Assembly: GCA_964291475.2 (NCBI GenBank)
Contig: OZ220086.1
Coordinates: forward strand, 5,306 to 69,305
Length of the DNA: 64,000 nucleotides
Source: DAOUKH01 sp964291475
Lineage (GTDB): Bacteria > Chloroflexota > Dehalococcoidia > SHYB01
Direction of reading: 5' to 3'
Position numbers and translations under genes: made by a program. The notes under the pieces are model-generated. The model did no database searches, was not told the origin of the DNA, and saw only the letters and a program-made list of their open reading frames with translations. This document shows, one piece after another, positions 26,127 to 35,747 of this stretch; the stretch's first letter is position 1; each line of letters opens with the position of its first letter.

Positions 26127-26231
26127 CCCCGGCCTGCGGCACGGCTGAGGAGGCGCCGTCTTCCCTTGACGCGGCGTGGCATTCTTGGACGCAAGCACGG
26201 ACCGGAGCATTCCCAGCCCCAGGCGTCTACG

Positions 26232-27422
26232 ATGACAACCGCGGAGACAAAGCCCCAGGAAGGCCCGCGCCCCTTCCTCGACTACGAGACCGTCGACGGC
26301 GACGGCCACACCGTCCTCGGCAGCTACGACTGGTGGAAGCCGTACCTCCCAAAGAAGTACTGGGAGTGGGCGCCGCAGCCGATACGGGAGCCGAACCAAG
26401 AGGGCAACGTCCTCTGTGAAGGGCGGGTCTACAAGTTGCCCATGCCCTACCCCGGCTCAGAGGACAAGAGCAGCCTCGGCGGGCTGATGACGCCGGGCGG
26501 CTGGAAGCTCGACGACCTGAGCTCCGTCAGCATCGAAGACGGCCGCAAGGCCGGCGGCGCCGACGCGCACGACCGCCTGAAGGCCATGGACGCCGACCAG
26601 GTGAGCATCGCCTACCTCTACCCCAGCGAGATGCTGAGCCTGCCCTGGGCGCTGCTCAGTTCGAGCTTCGCCATGGCGCTGGCGCGCGCCTACAACGACT
26701 GGCTCATCGATTACTGCGCCACCGACCCGCACCGTCTGCGTGGGGCCGCCGTCATCCCACAGCAAGACCTCGTCCTCGCGCTGGAGGAAATCGAGCGGGT
26801 GCGGAAGCGGGGCATGGCCACGATCATGCTGCGCCCCAACCTCATCGGCGGCATCACTTTCGAGCACCCCAACTACGACCCCATCTGGGCCGCCGCCCAG
26901 GACATGGACATGGGCATCGGCGTCCACGAGGGCTTCGGCGTCGAGATGCCGACGATCGGGTGGGACCGCACCCACAACTGGATGCAGGCGCACGCGCTCC
27001 AGCATCCCGCCGAGCACATGGCCGCGACTCTGGCGCTCATCACCGGCGGCGTCTTCCAGCGCTATCCCAAGCTGCGCATGGGCTTCCTTGAGAACGGCGG
27101 GGGCTGGGCCCCCTTCTGGCTGCACCACATGGATGAGCACTACGAGAAGTGGCACCGGTTCTACCCCGGCCTCGACGAGAAGCCGAGCTTCTACTTCGAG
27201 CGGCAGTGCTTCCTCGGCGTCGAGCCCGACTACGAGCTCATCCCGCACCTCGTCGACAGCGGCCTCGCGCACACCCTCGTCTTCTCGACCGACTTCCCCC
27301 ACTTCGACGCGATCTATCCCGGGTCGGTCGAGGCGATGGCGATACGCGACGACATGACGCCTGACTTGAAGCGCCGGGTCTTGCGCGAGAACGCCCTGCG
27401 GCTCTACGGAGCGTCCGGCTAG
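26232..27422 (+). CDS. Amidohydrolase family protein (amidohydrolase-2 type)
   Basis: A 396-residue TIM-barrel metal hydrolase. Metal ligands appear as VDGDGHTV near the N-terminus, GIGVHEGFG, and the closing FSTDFPHFDAIYPGS Asp motif. Such enzymes are decarboxylases or hydrolases of aromatic and heterocyclic acids (ACMSD/gamma-resorcylate decarboxylase relatives) and are strongly expanded in SAR202 genomes. ATG 26232 matches the family start; a longer upstream reading lacks support. It ends six bases from a convergent CoA-transferase. Confidence 0.85.
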   Translation: MTTAETKPQEGPRPFLDYETVDGDGHTVLGSYDWWKPYLPKKYWEWAPQPIREPNQEGNVLCEGRVYKLPMPYPGSEDKSSLGGLMTPGGWKLDDLSSVSIEDGRKAGGADAHDRLKAMDADQVSIAYLYPSEMLSLPWALLSSSFAMALARAYNDWLIDYCATDPHRLRGAAVIPQQDLVLALEEIERVRKRGMATIMLRPNLIGGITFEHPNYDPIWAAAQDMDMGIGVHEGFGVEMPTIGWDRTHNWMQAHALQHPAEHMAATLALITGGVFQRYPKLRMGFLENGGGWAPFWLHHMDEHYEKWHRFYPGLDEKPSFYFERQCFLGVEPDYELIPHLVDSGLAHTLVFSTDFPHFDAIYPGSVEAMAIRDDMTPDLKRRVLRENALRLYGASG

Positions 27423-27428
27423 CGCGAC

Positions 27429-28676
27429 CTAGGCCGTCTCGAGGACGCCCCGCTCCGTCAGGGCGGCGACCTCGTCGTCGGACATGCCGAGGATGCCCTT
27501 CAACACCTCGTCGTTGTCCTGCCCCACCAGAGGCGACGCCCAGCGCGGCCTCCCCGGCGTCTTGGGCAACAGCGCCTGCACGTCCTCATAGGGCATGGGA
27601 CCCTTGACCGGATGGTCGAGCCAGCGGAAGTAGCTCCGGTGCTTGAGCTGCGGGTCGGTCCACAAGTCGGCTCCGGCCTGAGCCGCGCCGGAAGGCACGC
27701 CCGCTTCTTGGAGCCGCCGCATGAGATCGTGCATGGTGAAGCCCTGCGTCCACGCCGCGATCCGGCCGTCGAGCTCGTTCTCGTGCTCACGCCGTCCCGC
27801 CGCGGTAGCGAAACGCTCCTCAACGGCCCACGACGGCGACCCCATCGCCCGCACCAACGCGCCCCACTCCTCGTCGTCGCTCACCGCGATGACGCACCAG
27901 GCGCCGCCGATGCGGGTCTCGTCCTCGTTCTCGCAAGGATAGACGCCGTGGGGCACGTAGTACGAGTCGCGGTTACCCACACGCCCCGGGAGTCTGCCGT
28001 TGGCCGTGTAGTCGAGCGCCGCGGGCGCCAGGTAGTGAATGGCGCACTCGAGCTGGGAGAGGTCGAGGTACTGCCCCTTCCCCGTCCGCCGGCGGTACTC
28101 CAGCGCCGACAGGACGGCGACGAGCGCGTTCGGCGGGTTCACGAAATCGGTGTAGGCGCCGTAGGGGCCCACCGGCTCCTTGTCCGGCCAGCCGGTCACC
28201 GAGTGGAACCCCGCGAGGCACGTCGCCTGCGTGCCGTAGCCGGCAAAGTCGCGGTGCGGGCCGGTATGGCCCTGCTGGCAGGTGCTGAGATAGACGATGC
28301 CGGGGCGCATCGCGTCGACCTGGTCGTAGTCGAGCCCCCACTTCCCCATCGTCTTGGGTGTGAAGCTCTCGGCGAGCACGTCCGGCTGCCACTCGCGCAG
28401 GAGACGGCGGATGACGTCCCGCCCCTCCTCCATCGCCAGGTTCAGCCCCAGGTCGAGCTTGCTTGTGTTGAAGTTGGCGTTGAACTGGCCCAGGCTGAAC
28501 TCGGGCTGGCCACCCTTGAACGGCGACACCGTCCGCGAGTTGTCGGGGCGCGTAACGGACTCGACGCGAATCACGGTGGCGCCGAAGTCGGCCAGGTACC
28601 GCATGGTCAGCGGGCCCACGCCGATCCACGACATGTCGAGGACCTTGAGGCCCTTGAAGACAATGGGGTCCGTCAT
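27429..28676 (-). CDS. CaiB/BaiF (class III) CoA-transferase
   Basis: A 415-residue member with LKVLDMSWIGVGPLTMRYLADFG at its N-terminus (two strands and helix), STCQQGHTGPHRDFAGYG in the middle, and PLVGQDNDEVLKGILGMS at the end. The RRTGKGQYLDLSQLE segment is the family core motif around the CoA pocket. The start has GGAGGGG about eleven bases upstream. The exact acids exchanged are not predictable. It differs clearly from the other five copies in the window, so this is not a recent duplication. Confidence 0.87.
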   Translation of the reverse strand: MTDPIVFKGLKVLDMSWIGVGPLTMRYLADFGATVIRVESVTRPDNSRTVSPFKGGQPEFSLGQFNANFNTSKLDLGLNLAMEEGRDVIRRLLREWQPDVLAESFTPKTMGKWGLDYDQVDAMRPGIVYLSTCQQGHTGPHRDFAGYGTQATCLAGFHSVTGWPDKEPVGPYGAYTDFVNPPNALVAVLSALEYRRRTGKGQYLDLSQLECAIHYLAPAALDYTANGRLPGRVGNRDSYYVPHGVYPCENEDETRIGGAWCVIAVSDDEEWGALVRAMGSPSWAVEERFATAAGRREHENELDGRIAAWTQGFTMHDLMRRLQEAGVPSGAAQAGADLWTDPQLKHRSYFRWLDHPVKGPMPYEDVQALLPKTPGRPRWASPLVGQDNDEVLKGILGMSDDEVAALTERGVLETA

Positions 28677-28725
28677 CCGCGCCGCTCCCCTCCGGTCGAG
28701 GTGCGGCCAATCCTACCACCGCGCG

Positions 28726-29109
28726 CTAGCGGACGACGATCTTGCCCACCATGCCGGCGTCGGCGTGACCGGCGATCGTGCAGATCACGGTGTACTCGCC
28801 GGGCCGCTCGAACGTGAAGCGTTGGAGTAGAGGGACGCCGGCGCGCACCTCGGTCTCAATGCCGGTCCCGGGCACGTTGAACGTGTGGCGGATGTCGGAG
28901 GAGGTTAGCTCGAAACCGATCAGCTCGCCGGCCTCGATCTCGATCACGCCGGGTCGGAACTCGAAATTGCGCAGGTCGACCTCGATGCGGCGCTCGCCGG
29001 GTTCGGGTGTCGGAATTCCGACCCTATCGCAGGCCGCAACCGCCAGCGCGGCGGCGCCCGCGAGGGCGGTCAGCAGCACGAGTCGAAGCAGGGAACGCGC
29101 GGGCCTCAC
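28726..29109 (-). CDS. Cupredoxin (type-I copper) lipoprotein
   Basis: A 127-residue membrane-anchored copper protein. A lipoprotein signal (LLTALAGAAALAVAAC) is followed by VDLRNFEFRPGVIEIEAGEL. The copper ligands are the His in SDIRHTF and CTIAGHADAGM (Cys, His, Met). The GTG at 29109 is preferred because it overlaps the upstream CoA-transferase stop (GTGA), giving translational coupling. It is the intact counterpart of the frameshifted gene at 7604-8004, sharing the FEF and VGKIVVR/IGEIVVR blocks. It probably carries electrons outside the membrane. Confidence 0.85.
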   Translation of the reverse strand: MRPARSLLRLVLLTALAGAAALAVAACDRVGIPTPEPGERRIEVDLRNFEFRPGVIEIEAGELIGFELTSSDIRHTFNVPGTGIETEVRAGVPLLQRFTFERPGEYTVICTIAGHADAGMVGKIVVR

Positions 29110-30286
29110 TTGACGATGCCCGTCTCCCGCAGTCTGCACAGCTCCGCCTCGTTGTAGCCGAGGTCGCGCAACACCTCGTCGGTGTGCTCCCCCTGAAGCG
29201 GGGGCCGCCGCCGGAACTCGGGCGGCTGCTCGGGGAACCGCAGCGGCGTGTTGACGCTCACCACGTGCCCGGCGGTGGGATGGTCGAATTCAAGCCGCAT
29301 GTCGTTCGCCGTCACCTGTTCCGACGAAAGCACGTCGGCGCGGTCCATGATCGGGACGGCTAGGGCGTCGTGGTCGCGGTAGATGTCGAGCCACTCCTGG
29401 CGCGTCTTCGTCTCGAAGAGTCCGTGGAGCAGACCGTAGATGTCCTCTGAGTTCTCGGACCGGGACTGCGCCGTCGCGTAGCGCTCGTCGTGAGCGAGAT
29501 GCGGAATCTCCATCGCGTGGCAGATGCGCACCCACTCCTTGTCGCTGAGCGCGACCGGAAGGATCCACTGGCCGTCGGCGCAGAGATAGGGAGCAAAGAC
29601 GGCCTGGTCCGCGCCGGCGCGTTCGCCGCCCGAGTCGCGGTCGCGCGAGGTCTGCACCAGGTCGACGTGCTGCATCGCCAGCGCGGCGTTCATCAACGAC
29701 GTCTCCAGCCGCGTTCCCTTGCCGGTGCGCTCCCGGTTGTAGAGGCCGAGCGCGATTCCGTAGGCCAGCATCATCGGCATCGAACAGTCCGTGGCCCACA
29801 CGCCCGCCCCGATGGGCGTGTCGTCGGAGGAATGCGACGGTGCATGATGCCGGTCAACGCCTGAAGCATCAGGTCGTAGCCGCCGCGGTCGGCGTAGGGG
29901 CCCTGCTTGCCGTAGCCGGAAAGCTCGACGTAGATCAGCCGCGGGTTGATTTCCGACAGGCGCTCGTATGCGACGCCGAGCCGCTTCGCCGTAGCCGGGC
30001 GGTAGTTGTGGATCAACACGTCGCCCTCGGCAACGAGCTTGTCCACGATCTCCAGCCCCTCCGGCGTCTTGATGTCGACGCAGATGGCCCGCTTGTTCCG
30101 GTTGATGGCGAAGTACGACGGACTTTCGTTCCCCAGGGCACGGCTGGTGAATATCCGCCGCGAACCGTCGCCGTCGGGGGGTTCGAGTTTGATCACGTCC
30201 GCACCCTGGTCGGCGAGGTAGAGCGCCGAGCCGGGCGCGGCCCACATCGTCGCCAGTTCAATGACCTTCACGCCTTCGAGGATCAT
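29106..30286 (-). pseudogene. CaiB/BaiF CoA-transferase, single-base frameshift
   Basis: The N-terminal part (MILEGVKVIELATMWAAPG, ADQGADVIKLEPPDG, RLIYVELSGYGKQGPY) runs to LTGIMHRRI. The rest (DDTPIGAGVWATDCSMPM onward to REWD-like and GEHTDEVLRDLGYNEAEL segments) is in another frame. One missing base in CCTCC at about 29826-29830 explains it; the paralogue at 30344-31522 shows the expected joined form (MMHRSLPDGTPLGTG). AGGAGG precedes ATG 30286. The last codons overlap the cupredoxin start. It is probably functional if the indel is an assembly error. Confidence 0.82.
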
Positions 30287-30343
30287 GGCCGCCTCCTGAG
30301 GCTTCGAGGATACCGCCGCGAGCCGAAGCGCGGAAGCCCGCGC

Positions 30344-31522
30344 CTAGAGAATGATCTCGGCCTCGCGCAGCCGCGCGATCTTCGCCGCGTCGTAGCCGTG
30401 CTCCGCCAGGACCTCGTCGGTGTGCTGCCCGTGGAGCGGCGCCGGCGTCGTTATGCGCGGAGGGTTTTTCGACAGGCGCGTCGGCGGCGCAAGGAGCCGC
30501 GTGCGGCCCGCTTCAGGATGCATCACGTCCGTCATCATGCCGTTGGCCTCGACCTGCTCGGACACGAACACCTCCTCGCGCTTCACGATGGGCGCGTAGG
30601 GGATGTCCGCCCCATCGAGGAGCGGGACCCATTCGCTGCGCGGCCGGCTCTGAAAGACGGCTTCGAGCACCCCGTAGAGCTCGAGGCTGTGCTCCGCCCG
30701 CCCCGCCGAGACGGCGTAGCGCGGGTCGGCCGCCAGATGGTCGAGGTCCGCCGCCTTGCAGAAGCGGGCCCACTCGGCGTCGGTGACCACGACCAGCATG
30801 AGCCATTCTCCGTCGCCGCAGCGGTAGGGCTGGAAGACGGCCTGGTTCCAGGCGGGCCGGCCCTTGCCGCGCCGCGACTCCGGCTCGACGAGTTCGACGG
30901 CCTGCAACGCGATCGCCGCGTGCATGAGCGACGTCTCGACCTTCTGCCCGCGGCCTGTCCGCTCCCGGTTGTACAGGGCGAGCGCGACGCCGTAGCTCAG
31001 CAGCATCGGAGCCGACGTGTCGGACGTCATGATGCCCGTGCCGAGCGGCGTGCCATCCGGCAGGGAGCGGTGCATCATGCCGGTGACGGCCTGGACGAGC
31101 ATGTCGTAGGCGATCTTCGAGGCGTACGGGCCTTCCTTCCCGTAGGCGGAAAGCTCGACGTAGATGATGCGCGGGTTCAGCCGCTCGAAGACCTCGTAGC
31201 CCAACCCAAGCCGCTCCGTGACCGCCGGTCGAAGATTCTGGATGAGCACGTCGGCGTCGCGGGCGAGGTCGAACAACACCTCGCGGCCCTCCGGCCGGCG
31301 CAGGTCCACCACGATGCCCCGCTTACTCCGGTTGACGGCAAGGAAAGGCGGGCTGTCGCCTACGTCCCCGCCCTGCGTCACGATGCGGCGGGCCTCGTCG
31401 CCCATCGGCGACTCGACCTTGATGACCTCGGCGCCCTGATCGGCGAGATAGGCCGCCGTCCCCGGCGCGGCAAGCATGTTGCCGATGTCGATGACCTTGA
31501 CGCCTTCCAAGACGGGCGGCAT
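30344..31522 (-). CDS. CaiB/BaiF (class III) CoA-transferase
   Basis: A 392-residue enzyme, closely similar in pattern to the frameshifted gene just downstream: MPPVLEGVKVIDIGNMLAAP, RIIYVELSAYGKEGPY, RTGRGQKVETSLMHAAIAL, and HGQHTDEVLAEHGYDAAKI. The two probably arose by tandem duplication and act on related acids. ATG 31522 has AGGAG nine bases upstream; the longer reading to 31588 lacks a ribosome site. It is the first gene of a three-gene minus-strand run ending with the copper lipoprotein. Confidence 0.87.
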   Translation of the reverse strand: MPPVLEGVKVIDIGNMLAAPGTAAYLADQGAEVIKVESPMGDEARRIVTQGGDVGDSPPFLAVNRSKRGIVVDLRRPEGREVLFDLARDADVLIQNLRPAVTERLGLGYEVFERLNPRIIYVELSAYGKEGPYASKIAYDMLVQAVTGMMHRSLPDGTPLGTGIMTSDTSAPMLLSYGVALALYNRERTGRGQKVETSLMHAAIALQAVELVEPESRRGKGRPAWNQAVFQPYRCGDGEWLMLVVVTDAEWARFCKAADLDHLAADPRYAVSAGRAEHSLELYGVLEAVFQSRPRSEWVPLLDGADIPYAPIVKREEVFVSEQVEANGMMTDVMHPEAGRTRLLAPPTRLSKNPPRITTPAPLHGQHTDEVLAEHGYDAAKIARLREAEIIL

Positions 31523-31606
31523 GTGAGTGCGCTCCTGGGGAGGGCTTGTGCCAGGGCACTCACGGCCCCGGCGGCGTAACAATAGCACGCCCCTGGCGCG
31601 CCAATG

Positions 31607-34600
31607 CTAGCGGGCAGGCGCGAACTCCCGCTCCAGCGCCTCGGCATCAGCCTCCGACAGGTTGAAATACTTGGCGTCGGGGTGGTGGAAGACGAGGGCG
31701 CTCACCGAGCTTTCGGGGTCCATCATGTGGCCCTCGGTCAGCGCGACGCCGGTCCGCTCCTCGGCGTCGAGCAGACGGAACAGCTTCTCTTGGTCCTCCA
31801 GACGCGGGCAGGCGGGGTAGCCGAACGAGTACCGCTTCCCCCGGTATCGGGCCTTGAACAGCATCTCCTTGGTGGTCTCCGGCGGATCGGCGAACCCCCA
31901 CGCCTGGCGGATCCGCTGGTGCACCAGCTCAGCGAAGCCTTCCGCCGACTCGATGGCCAGCGCGTGCAGCGCGTGGCTTTTCAGATACTCGCCCTCGTCC
32001 CGCCACCGGTCCGCTATCGCGCGGACCGAGCCGACCGTGGTCACGAACATCGCCACGTAGTCCATGCGCCCCGACTCCACCGGCGCGGCGTAGTCGGCCA
32101 GGCACAGGCCGTCGCCCTCGCGCTGGCGTCCGAACAGGAAGCGTTCGATCACCGTCTTCCCGTCGGGCGCGTAGATGAGCAGTTGGCGGCCGTCGGACTG
32201 TGCCGGGAACCACTTGAAGACGGCCCGGGCGTTGATCTCCGGCGCGGCGAGCATGGCCTCCTCGACCTCTCGCACCTGCTTGCGGAGGCGCAGCGCCTTC
32301 TCGTCGCCGCGTTCCATCGCCTCGGCGAACCGGCCTCGATACCCCAAGTGCCGCACGTACAACATCTGCGGGTTGATAAAGGGAAAGATCTCGTCGAGGT
32401 CGTATTCGCTGAGCACGTGCGCCTTGAGGTCGGGCGGCGTCGGAATGTCGACGTCGGCCCGTACCGATGCAGCCCGGCCCGCCCCGGCGGGGGTGGCCTC
32501 GACGGCCCGCGGCCGCTGTTCCCTGGCGAGCGTCTCGCCCTCCTCATGCAGGCGCGACGCAAGGTCCTCGCGGCCCTCGCCGTCCATGAGCGTGTTTGCC
32601 AGCCCCAGGCCGTCCATCGCGTCGCGGGCGTAGGCGACCAAGCCCTCGTACTCCGGCGCGATGCGCAGGCGGGTGAAGCGGTTGGAGAGCGCGGCCCCGC
32701 CGACCAGGATCGGCGCATCGACGCCGGCGTCGGTGAGGTCGCGCGCCGTCTCCACCATCATCTGCGCCGACTTCACCAGCAGCCCGGAAAGCCCGATGGC
32801 GTCGGGCGCGTGCTGCTGCACCGCCGTGATCAGGTCTTGCGGCGGCACCTTGATACCGAGGTTGACCACCTGGTAGCCGTTGTTCGACAGCACGATATCC
32901 ACGAGGTTCTTCCCGATGTCGTGGACGTCGCCCTTCACCGTGGCGAGGATGATCTTACCCTTCACCGAGCCGCCGGCCTTCTCCATGTGCGGCTCGAGGT
33001 GGGTCACCGCCGCCTTCATCGCCTCCGCCGACTGCAGCACCTCGGCGACGATGAGCCGGTTGTCGTTGAAGAGCCGCCCCACTTCCTCCATGCCCGCCAT
33101 GAGCGGGCCGTTGATGATCGCCATCGGTGGGCGCTCGGCCAGCGCGAGGTCGAGGTCGTCCGTGAGGCCCTCTTTCGTGCCCTCGATGACGCAGCGCGCC
33201 AGGCGCTCGTCGAGGGGAAGCGCGGCTCGGGCCTCGGTGGTGGCCGCCGGTTTGCGCTCGCGGAAGTGGGCCGCGAAGGCCGCGATGGGGTCGTCGCCGC
33301 GCCAGAAGATCAGGTCTTCGGCGAGCCGCCGGTCCTCTTCCGGGATGCTGGGGTAGCGCTCCAGCTTCTCCGAGTTGACGATGGCCATGTCGAGCCCCGC
33401 CTGTACGCAGTGATACAGAAAGACCGAGTTCAGGGTCTCTCGCCCAGCGGCAGGCAGCCCGAACGAGACGTTGGAGACGCCGAGTACGGTCTTGCACCGG
33501 GGCAGGGCCTCTTTGATCAGCCGGACGCCCTCGATGGTCTCCACGCCCGAGCCGATGTAGTTCTCGTCGCCCGTGCCGACGGGGAAGACCAACGGGTCGA
33601 AGACGATGTCCTCCGGCGCCACGCCGTACTTCCCTGTCAGAATGTCATGGGAGCGCTGTGCGATGGCGAGCTTCCGCTCGCGGGTGATCGCTTGGGCCTG
33701 CTCCTTGTCCTCGTCGATGCAGCCGACCACGAGCGCCGCGCCGTAGCGCTTCGCCAGCGGAACGACCTGTTGGAAGCGCTCCTCGCCGTCTTCAAGGTTC
33801 ACGCTGTTGATCAGGGACTTGCCCGGCGTCAGCTTCAGCGCCTCCCGGATCACCGCTGCGTCGGTGGAGTCGATGACGATCGGCGTCTTCACCTTCTGGG
33901 TCAGCGCGCCGAGGAAGACGTTCATATCGTCGAGTTCGTCGCGGTCGGGGTCCTGGAGGCAGACGTCGAGCAGGTGCGCTCCGCCCCTGACCTGGTTGCG
34001 CCCCACCTCAGCCGCCTCCTCGATGCTCCCCTCGTTGATCAGGCGGCGGAACTTGCGGCTGCCCAGCACGTTGGCCCGCTCGCCGACGAGCACGGGCCGC
34101 GTGTCCTCGTCGACGATGAGCGTGTCCAAGCCCGAGAGCCGCGTCACCGACGGCACGTCGGCGGCCCGCGGCGCCTTCGACGCGGCGGCGCGGGCGATGC
34201 GGGCGATGTGTTCGGGCACGGTGCCGCAGCAGCCGCCGAGCACGTTGACCCAGCCATTGCCGGCGAACCGCTCCAGCACGGCGGCGATCATCTCCGGCGT
34301 CTCGTTGTAGCGGCCGTCCTCGTCGGGAAGCCCGGCGTTGGGCAGGCAGGCGACGGGGAACCGCGAGATCGCCGCCAGCGTGCGCAGGTGGTCCGTCATG
34401 AACTCGGGGCCGGTGGCGCAGTTCAGCCCTATCCAGAGCAGATCGTGGTGGGCGAAGGTGGTGTAGAAGGCCTCCATGTCCTGGCCGCCCAGGATCGTCC
34501 CCATCGTCTCGATGGTCGCCTGGAGGGCCACGGGCAGGTCGAGGCCGGTCGCCTCCCGCGCTTGTTCGATCCCTTCCAGCGCCGCCTTCACGTTCAGCGG

Positions 34601-35116
34601 GTCCTGCGACGTCTCCACGAGCAGGAAGTCGGCGCCGCCCGCCCCGAGCGCGGCGGCCGCCGTCCGGTAGGAATCGACGAGCTCGTCCCACGTCGTCCCG
34701 CCGGTGACCGAGAGGCTCTTCGTTGTCGGACCGAGGGAACCGGCGACCCAGCGGGGACGCTCCTCCGTGGCGAAGGCGTCGGCGGCGCGCCGCGCGATTT
34801 CGGCGGCGGCGCGTCCGATCTCCTCCGCTTCCTCCGCGATGTCGTACTCGGCGAGCACGACCGGCATCGCGCCGAAGGAGTTCGTCTCGATGACGTCGGC
34901 GCCCGCTTCGAGGAAGCCGCGGTGGATGCCCTCGATGGCCTCGGGCCGGGTGAGGTTCAGGCGCTCGTTGCAGCCGTCGTAGTCCTCGCCCCCGAAGTCG
35001 TCCGGGCCGAGCCCGAGCGCCTGGATGCTCGTCCCCATGGCGCCGTCGACGATGAGAATCCGCTGCGCCAGAGCGCGGCGAAGACGTTCGATGCTGTGCG
35101 GCGGCTCGGGAGACAC
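31607..35116 (-). CDS. metH: Cobalamin-dependent methionine synthase MetH
   Basis: A 1169-residue full-length enzyme that methylates homocysteine from methyltetrahydrofolate via methylcobalamin. Four modules are in order: the homocysteine domain with zinc Cys residues (LNCATGP and NVLGGCCGTVPEH); the pterin domain (LVGERANVLGSRKF, then IVIDSTD); the B12 domain with DVHDIGKNLVD (cobalt-ligand His 732) and SGLLVKSAQMM; and the reactivation domain (PPETTKEMLFKAR, SFGYPACP). GTG 35116 has GAGG seven bases upstream. A TATAAT lies 34 bases upstream. No B12 riboswitch is seen in the 80-base leader. Confidence 0.95.
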   Translation of the reverse strand: MSPEPPHSIERLRRALAQRILIVDGAMGTSIQALGLGPDDFGGEDYDGCNERLNLTRPEAIEGIHRGFLEAGADVIETNSFGAMPVVLAEYDIAEEAEEIGRAAAEIARRAADAFATEERPRWVAGSLGPTTKSLSVTGGTTWDELVDSYRTAAAALGAGGADFLLVETSQDPLNVKAALEGIEQAREATGLDLPVALQATIETMGTILGGQDMEAFYTTFAHHDLLWIGLNCATGPEFMTDHLRTLAAISRFPVACLPNAGLPDEDGRYNETPEMIAAVLERFAGNGWVNVLGGCCGTVPEHIARIARAAASKAPRAADVPSVTRLSGLDTLIVDEDTRPVLVGERANVLGSRKFRRLINEGSIEEAAEVGRNQVRGGAHLLDVCLQDPDRDELDDMNVFLGALTQKVKTPIVIDSTDAAVIREALKLTPGKSLINSVNLEDGEERFQQVVPLAKRYGAALVVGCIDEDKEQAQAITRERKLAIAQRSHDILTGKYGVAPEDIVFDPLVFPVGTGDENYIGSGVETIEGVRLIKEALPRCKTVLGVSNVSFGLPAAGRETLNSVFLYHCVQAGLDMAIVNSEKLERYPSIPEEDRRLAEDLIFWRGDDPIAAFAAHFRERKPAATTEARAALPLDERLARCVIEGTKEGLTDDLDLALAERPPMAIINGPLMAGMEEVGRLFNDNRLIVAEVLQSAEAMKAAVTHLEPHMEKAGGSVKGKIILATVKGDVHDIGKNLVDIVLSNNGYQVVNLGIKVPPQDLITAVQQHAPDAIGLSGLLVKSAQMMVETARDLTDAGVDAPILVGGAALSNRFTRLRIAPEYEGLVAYARDAMDGLGLANTLMDGEGREDLASRLHEEGETLAREQRPRAVEATPAGAGRAASVRADVDIPTPPDLKAHVLSEYDLDEIFPFINPQMLYVRHLGYRGRFAEAMERGDEKALRLRKQVREVEEAMLAAPEINARAVFKWFPAQSDGRQLLIYAPDGKTVIERFLFGRQREGDGLCLADYAAPVESGRMDYVAMFVTTVGSVRAIADRWRDEGEYLKSHALHALAIESAEGFAELVHQRIRQAWGFADPPETTKEMLFKARYRGKRYSFGYPACPRLEDQEKLFRLLDAEERTGVALTEGHMMDPESSVSALVFHHPDAKYFNLSEADAEALEREFAPAR

Positions 35117-35149
35117 GGCGGGACCTCGCAGGGAGAATCGGCTCGTTTC

Positions 35150-35155
35150 ATTATA
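35150..35155 (-). promoter_or_regulatory. -10 box of metH
   Basis: A perfect TATAAT on the minus strand, with about 27 bases of leader to the GTG start. No clear -35 box is seen. Confidence 0.5.
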
Positions 35156-35197
35156 CGGGCCTCCCCTGGGAGCCGTAGGCCGCTCTCGGTTGGGGCG

Positions 35198-35746
35198 CTA
35201 GTCTTTCGCCGCGCCCCCGGGCGAGAAGGGCTGCACTTCGCCGGTCTCCGGGTCGAACGAGCAGCGCCACGACTTGTTGATGTTCGCCCCGTAGACGTGG
35301 ACCGCCAGCGCCGGCTCGTCCCCGATCGCGACCGAGTGGATGTCGTTCGGCGGCAGCATCGTCACCGTCTTGCCCGCCGTCGCCTCGATGGGGTCTTGCG
35401 CCTCGATCTCCACCCGCCACGGCGCCGACCCGTCGTCCTTGCGGTGGTAGACGGTGTTGCGCTCGGCGCCTCGGAGCACGCCGATCACGGCCCACGTCGT
35501 GTGGTTGTGCGTCGGCGTCACCGTCCCCGGCTTCCACGAGACGGCCTGCACGAAGAGACGGTCGCTGATATGGATGTTCTGATTCTCCGTCGGGAACGCC
35601 TCGCCCCCCAGATCGGCGAGGCAGTTGGGGCGCGTGATGAGCTTCGTCACCAGCGGCTCGACCGCCGCCACGGCCTCCTCGTCGCTCAGGTCTTTGGCGG
35701 TGATGGCCTCGCAGTCGGCGACAAACGTCTGCACGGTATACGGCAT
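35198..35746 (-). CDS. Cysteine-dioxygenase-like cupin
   Basis: A 182-residue protein with two cupin motifs: PTHNHTTWAVIGVLRGAE, carrying the HxH iron ligands, and MLPPNDIHSVAIG with the third His. A TVYHRKDDG segment lies between. The shape fits thiol dioxygenases (cysteine or 3-mercaptopropionate dioxygenase), which oxidise a thiol to a sulfinate with O2 and iron. It begins one base after the ABC permease stop, so it belongs to that operon. The substrate may thus be an imported sulfur compound. The Cys-Tyr crosslink residues of the mammalian enzyme were not placed. Confidence 0.7.
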   Translation of the reverse strand: MPYTVQTFVADCEAITAKDLSDEEAVAAVEPLVTKLITRPNCLADLGGEAFPTENQNIHISDRLFVQAVSWKPGTVTPTHNHTTWAVIGVLRGAERNTVYHRKDDGSAPWRVEIEAQDPIEATAGKTVTMLPPNDIHSVAIGDEPALAVHVYGANINKSWRCSFDPETGEVQPFSPGGAAKD

Positions 35747-35747
35747 A

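Noticed and set aside
31607..35200. Cobalamin riboswitch ahead of metH
   Set aside because: Only about 80 bases separate metH from the upstream gene and no B12-box-like sequence is seen.
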